Source: Massospora cicadina (Eukaryota; Entomophthoromycota; Entomophthoromycetes; Entomophthorales; Entomophthoraceae). Taken from it: a stretch of DNA of 64,000 nucleotides. The notes beneath the pieces were generated by a model. That model searched no databases. It had not been told where the DNA came from and saw only the letters and a list, made by a program, of their open reading frames with translations. The stretch covers positions 310,001 to 374,000 of the forward strand of contig JAKSZP010009197.1 of the NCBI GenBank assembly GCA_022478985.1, given 5' to 3'. The position numbers and the translations under genes are program-made. How positions within the stretch are numbered: the stretch's first letter is position 1; each line of letters begins with the position of its first letter. Below are positions 59,657-64,000 of the stretch, one piece after another.

Positions 59657-61985
59657 GTGCCTAACTTGAACAGCTGCAGTTACAATTGCAATATTCTGGT
59701 GCTTACTACAGGGGTCACTTTTGATGACACCATAGAAGAAACCAAGGAACCAACTACCTTGATTCAAGATCTCAACCACTTCATTACTAGCTTTGGGGAC
59801 AAGTATTTCCCTCAACCCATGGACTTAGGGGAGCCTCCCCTCAGCCACTTCCACCTCAGCAGAATGGACATCAAGGAGGCTGAAGCTCCTGCTATGGAGC
59901 TCATCCCCATAGGACTGCTGGCCTACCATTCATTAGATATGATGTCATCGTACCCCATAAAAATGTTGAGGAGGTCATGGAATGGCTCCTCCATGAATAC
60001 TGTCTTCACGCCAAAGCTATCAACAAAGCACACTTGGGGATATTAAGAAGATATATAAATCAGGACTATCTGTATGCAAACTATTGTTTTTTCCAGGAAT
60101 GATGATGCCCACCATAACTAAAAAAAACTGGTACCCATGCACAACTAATAGAAATGATTGACCAATACATACAAAGTTAAATCTGACAAACTATGTGTAT
60201 CTCACCTGGCACCACATTGAGATCAGCGACCTGGTTGAGTTTGTAAAAGCTCAACATCAGGACAGCCAGCTACTTGTGGACTATTTGGATGGCACCTTTT
60301 AAGAGATTCAATTAGTTGTTTTACACAAATAATTTCAAAGAGGTAAAGCCCATCACTGAGTAGACAAACTTACTGACCTATTGAATGCCAATCTGTCCTG
60401 CATCATTGACGAGGTGCTAGACTAGTGTGAGGCATCATCCCAAAGGGTAGTCAATGTGACCCATCACTGTGGCCAGGTCAAGGAATACCTGAAGGTAGAG
60501 GTGGCGCAGCACACAGCTACAGAGGCCGCCAATTGAGAGGCTTACATCCAGATGTGTCACACCATATGGCGCTTGGTAGAAGAGCTGGACTTAAAGCTTG
60601 TCAACTTCTTATTGAGTGGTGATCAATCGCCACAATCAAATTTAAGACCTTTTTGGAGCAACGATGCTTTTCTGAACAGACTTTGAAAGCTTTGAAGAGT
60701 GTCTGAGCAGCGCCATCCAATCTTCCAACCGTCTGCATGAAGAGTTTGGATCATTGAATGACTTGGACCAGGACCATGGCCTAGAAATCACACATCACAC
60801 TAAGGAAAACTTTACTCTAAAATCCCAACTTGCAATGGCAGAACGTAGACTGTCAGAGGTTGAGCAATTATTGCAGAACAAGCGCTGATAAATTTTCTGA
60901 TAAAAGTAGAACATTTCTGCGATGAAATTAGAGATGAACTCTAAAGATGCTGGTGAGGCCCTCCCATCAGATAAATTGAAAGAGATCTTCAAAGTCATGC
61001 ACAATTCTAGTCCAATGAACTCAGATACTGAAATCAATGGGACGTTCATGGAGCAAAATATAGTGGTCCTGACTTTGATATACATTCCCAAAAGGTCAAC
61101 TCAAACCGCTACACTAGAAACTCCTACCTGCACCACTCCTACTGCCCCAGACAACTGTGGAAAAACACCAGCTCGCCTTATGCCCATTGCTGGGCCATCC
61201 ACCTCATCTCACCTAAATTTCAGCTTAAGAACCAGAAGTGCTGACTTACCACCTATGAAATAAAGCCTCAGCTGTGCATCTGAGGATGCCAGTGGTTTAA
61301 CGGTTTGTATTAACATCAACCTTTATTAAATTTAACAATAAAGGGAACATACACACCTTCTTGTCATTATTTGAGATTAGCATATATTAATGAGTAATAA
61401 GGCTAAACTGGCAACACTAATGAACTCGTTGGACCCAGAGAGTCAGGATCTGGTAATGCCTAAGATCAGTGAGACTGAGCTGTCTCCCTAGAATACAAAG
61501 AACATCCTTATAAAGGAATTTGGTGGAGCGGAGATGATGTCAACCAGTAAGAATGCCTTTCTCAATATTTTCTAGAATAATAAACAAATATGAAGTTTGC
61601 CAATCAATTTTACCTCAAGGCTCAGGTGCTATAGAACACAAATGTCTTGAATGATTATGACGCCCTAATTGCCTTAAATAAGGCTTGTGAACCTTACAAG
61701 TAACTGTACCAAATCTTACTACTGTGCTAAACAGTGACTGTAATGTATTACAGATGTTAAATTGTCTCCTCCACTGCACTGAGACCTTCAATCAATAAAC
61801 ATTACTGTAATAACTGAGAGAACTGAAGCAAGCCCCTCTAGCAGGACACAAAAGAGAACATCCCAACTAAGACTAGACCTGGAAGATCTGACATCTGCCG
61901 TATCACGTGTCATCAATTTAGTGTAAAGGGGCACTATGCCAGCCAGTACAAAGCCAAGGGCCCCAAACCTAAGGTGCATCAAATG
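59657..61985 (+). pseudogene. gag relic with zinc knuckle
   Basis: Open pieces at 59657-60046 and 60922-61263 belong to a broken gag-like region, with coiled-coil-like stretches near 60.8 kb. 61896-61949 encodes CRITCHQFSVKGHYASQY, a zinc knuckle with extra residues and with the last Cys changed to Tyr. RNA binding would be lost. Confidence 0.6.
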
Positions 61986-62429
61986 GGAGCAGCGTAAACC
62001 AAAAAGCAGGGAAAAGAGTGGGCTGAGTAGAAACAGAATATTCTACCTCCTCTGGATCCCAACATATCCCAAGTTTAAACCACAATGACCTGATGACCTT
62101 TCCCAATTGATCTGTCATCACTGATGGCGTACTAGTGGTCACCATCTGGCTACACTGGGAGGACTTTATAGTACATGCAGATGAAGTAGTATTGTAGCCT
62201 TACGTACAACAGCTGGAGAAGTACAACTTGCCAGTTGCTTCTGGCAATATAACAAAGCTAGAAGAGGTTAATGTGGCGATCCTTCTTGAAGAACCAAAGA
62301 AGACTGGCCCCCTTACTGCAGTAATTTACATTCTTATATGAACTATGCTGAAAAGCTTGGCATACACTTAATAAATACCACTGATTCTTAGTATTCTGAG
62401 TGTACGTAAATTAATATTAGCATAGGCAA

Positions 62430-62750
62430 GGTCTAAGTCAGGGCTATAGTAAATAGTGGGGCCCAAATAATATTGTTTCAGCTGATAATTTAAGAAACTT
62501 GGATTATCACCAGAAATTGACCTCTGTAAGGATTATGGAAACAGCAGGACCAAGCTCAACTACCTTACTAGGGGTCTATAGTGCACTGTCACTAAGGTTT
62601 AGTTCCCTTGTTGTGTTAACTCCCTTGATTTTCCTACCAAACACCCAATACAATATCCTCATTGGAACTTCCTTCATGAGTATGTATGGTGTTAAAACCA
62701 ATTTTGAGGAAAAAAATCTGGAAAACCTTAGTCAGAACTTTTGATGTACT
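62430..62750 (+). pseudogene. protease relic, catalytic Asp lost
   Basis: VRAIVNSGAQIILFQLI aligns with VVAIVDSGEPVNIVSMKL of element E, but the catalytic Asp is Asn (AAT at 62452-62454). The following open frame 62499-62744 contains TQYNILIGTSFMSMYGVKTN, the conserved second half of the domain. Confidence 0.75.
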
Positions 62751-63339
62751 GTAGTAGAAGATATCAACAGATAAAGAAACAAGCTCTGTCGTATATAAAT
62801 CTAGCCTTAAAGGATGAAGATTATACCCATCAGTTATCAAAAGGGGAGCAGCTGTACTCAATACTTACTGCACCAATTTTTTTAATTGGTAGGCATTTTT
62901 CTGAGAGCTGGCTGTCAACTGACCATTCTGCCCGGCCACCAGATCATAGTGGACATAAATATAAAACTAAATAACATCATGTCTATATGGCAAAGTGTTT
63001 GTGCCCTTCAACTGCTCCCACTGAGAACTGACCATAGCATCAGAGATCATTCTCCCAGATTAAGGAGAGATTAGCATATTACTAGCTAACCTCTAACCAT
63101 ATCTAATACAGGTGAAATGGCACTAATTATTGCATTCCTCAACGTTCTATTATTAAAGAAATGTAAAACATACACGAGTTTAGGATACTAGAGGAATATA
63201 GTTAGAGGAAAAAACTGTAAGCCCATCTGTTCATTCATACCTTGTAAATCTCTAAATTATTCTGACAGAAGACAAGAAATCCAGGGTGATGCCCTAATAA
63301 AAAATATAAGCATATTTTTAACTTGATTACCTTAACTTG

Positions 63340-64000
63340 GAATGTGCTAAGGATGCACTACACCATATTGACATTGTGAACCATCCACCAATATGCCTCC
63401 ACCCCATCCACCAGTCCAAGGCAGTGTATGAGGCCATAAGAAAAGAGATCGACCAGCTGTTTCAGAAGGAAATGCTGTTACTTTCAAAAGCCTGTGGGAT
63501 TTACCGGTATAATTTTAAAAAAGAAGGATGGATTTAACCAAGTAGTAATCAGCTACCAGTGACTTAACAACATAACAAAAAAGGACTCTTGGTCTTCTGA
63601 GAATCAATGATGAACTTGATTAACTTGGCAGACAAAAATACTTCTCTGTCATGGATATGATTTATGGCTACTGGCAGATAGAGGTGCTTTTGGAAGAACA
63701 AGAAAAATGTGCCATCATAGCAATCCAAGAGCAGACCCAATCCATGCAAATGCTTCAGGGTTATGTAATGCTCTCATCACATTACAATAGCTATGGACAA
63801 CATACTGGGAGATATGAATATTTCTTGTATCTTGGTTTACTTGGATATCATAAATGTTTTCTCAAGGACGTTTAAATGAACACTTGCAGCATCTAGAGTT
63901 AGTTTTCTCTGGCTTGCTTCCGCCAATGTGAAAGTTAAGCCCAAGAATGTAACTTCTTCTGAGAACAACTCGAGTACCTAGCTCTATTGACAAGGAGGTT
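63340..64000 (+). pseudogene. reverse transcriptase relic, truncated by the window
   Basis: The fragment AIRKEIDQLFQKEMLLLSKACG is followed by SVMDMIYGYWQIEVLLEEQE and ILVYLDIINVFSRTF. The active site at 63838-63849 reads Y-L-D-I instead of Y-L-D-D. Frameshifts and stops are present. The sequence closely parallels the RT at 43.3-43.97 kb. Confidence 0.85.

Larger units (their letters stand above)
59400..64000 (+). mobile_element. Ty3/gypsy relic running off the window end
   Basis: Plus-strand order is gag, zinc knuckle, protease, RT. It is the same family type as element E (zinc knuckle KGHYASQ in both, similar protease and RT), but more decayed. RNase H, integrase and the 3' LTR would lie beyond 64000. 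Confidence 0.8.

Overview
The window looks like nuclear DNA of a eukaryote with many transposable elements. I cannot place it more precisely than a fungus-like, algal or protist lineage. The evidence is one large intron-containing housekeeping gene with very short GT-AG introns (32-35 nt), surrounded by decayed LTR retrotransposons, a LINE and a tRNA-derived SINE. There are no prokaryotic operons, no CRISPR array and no complete rRNA or tRNA gene that I can support.

Layout: (1) 1-2667 is a minus-strand Ty3/gypsy gag-protease relic with its primer-binding site near 2645-2664. It is followed by AT-rich unassigned DNA up to about 9.4 kb. (2) 9.42-19.10 kb is a degenerate plus-strand Ty3/gypsy element (element B). 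Its 5' LTR carries three nested insertions: a solo LTR with TSD CAGTT, a SINE with TSD TTATGATTA, and a second solo LTR with TSD ACCCT. Its 3' LTR lacks all three and serves as the empty-site reference. (3) 19.1-23.9 kb is a decayed LINE (ORF1, APE-type endonuclease, reverse transcriptase), followed by degenerate tandem repeats. (4) 24.7-28.6 kb holds further retroelement relics and a second, better kept SINE copy with an 18-bp target-site duplication. (5) 28.6-38.9 kb is a CpG-containing island with the only convincing host gene, an ASCC3/SLH1-type double-cassette Ski2-like helicase (four exons, 2021 residues). (6) 39.02-48.06 kb is the youngest element (element E). It is a Ty3/gypsy retrotransposon with recognisable LTRs, gag with a zinc knuckle, protease, reverse transcriptase, RNase H and a D,D35E integrase, plus an unusual antisense reading frame between integrase and the 3' LTR. 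(7) 48-59 kb is AT-rich DNA with a minus-strand relic, a ~70-bp minisatellite and a long foldback palindrome. (8) 59.4-64.0 kb is another gypsy relic that runs off the end.

The helicase belongs to the ribosome-quality-control trigger (RQT/ASC-1) pathway, which dismantles collided ribosomes. The rest is a nested transposon landscape. In the retroelements, interrupted arginine positions are mostly TGA where CGA is expected and CpG is rare, whereas the helicase gene is CpG-rich. This contrast suggests cytosine methylation of transposons with an unmethylated gene island (inference).
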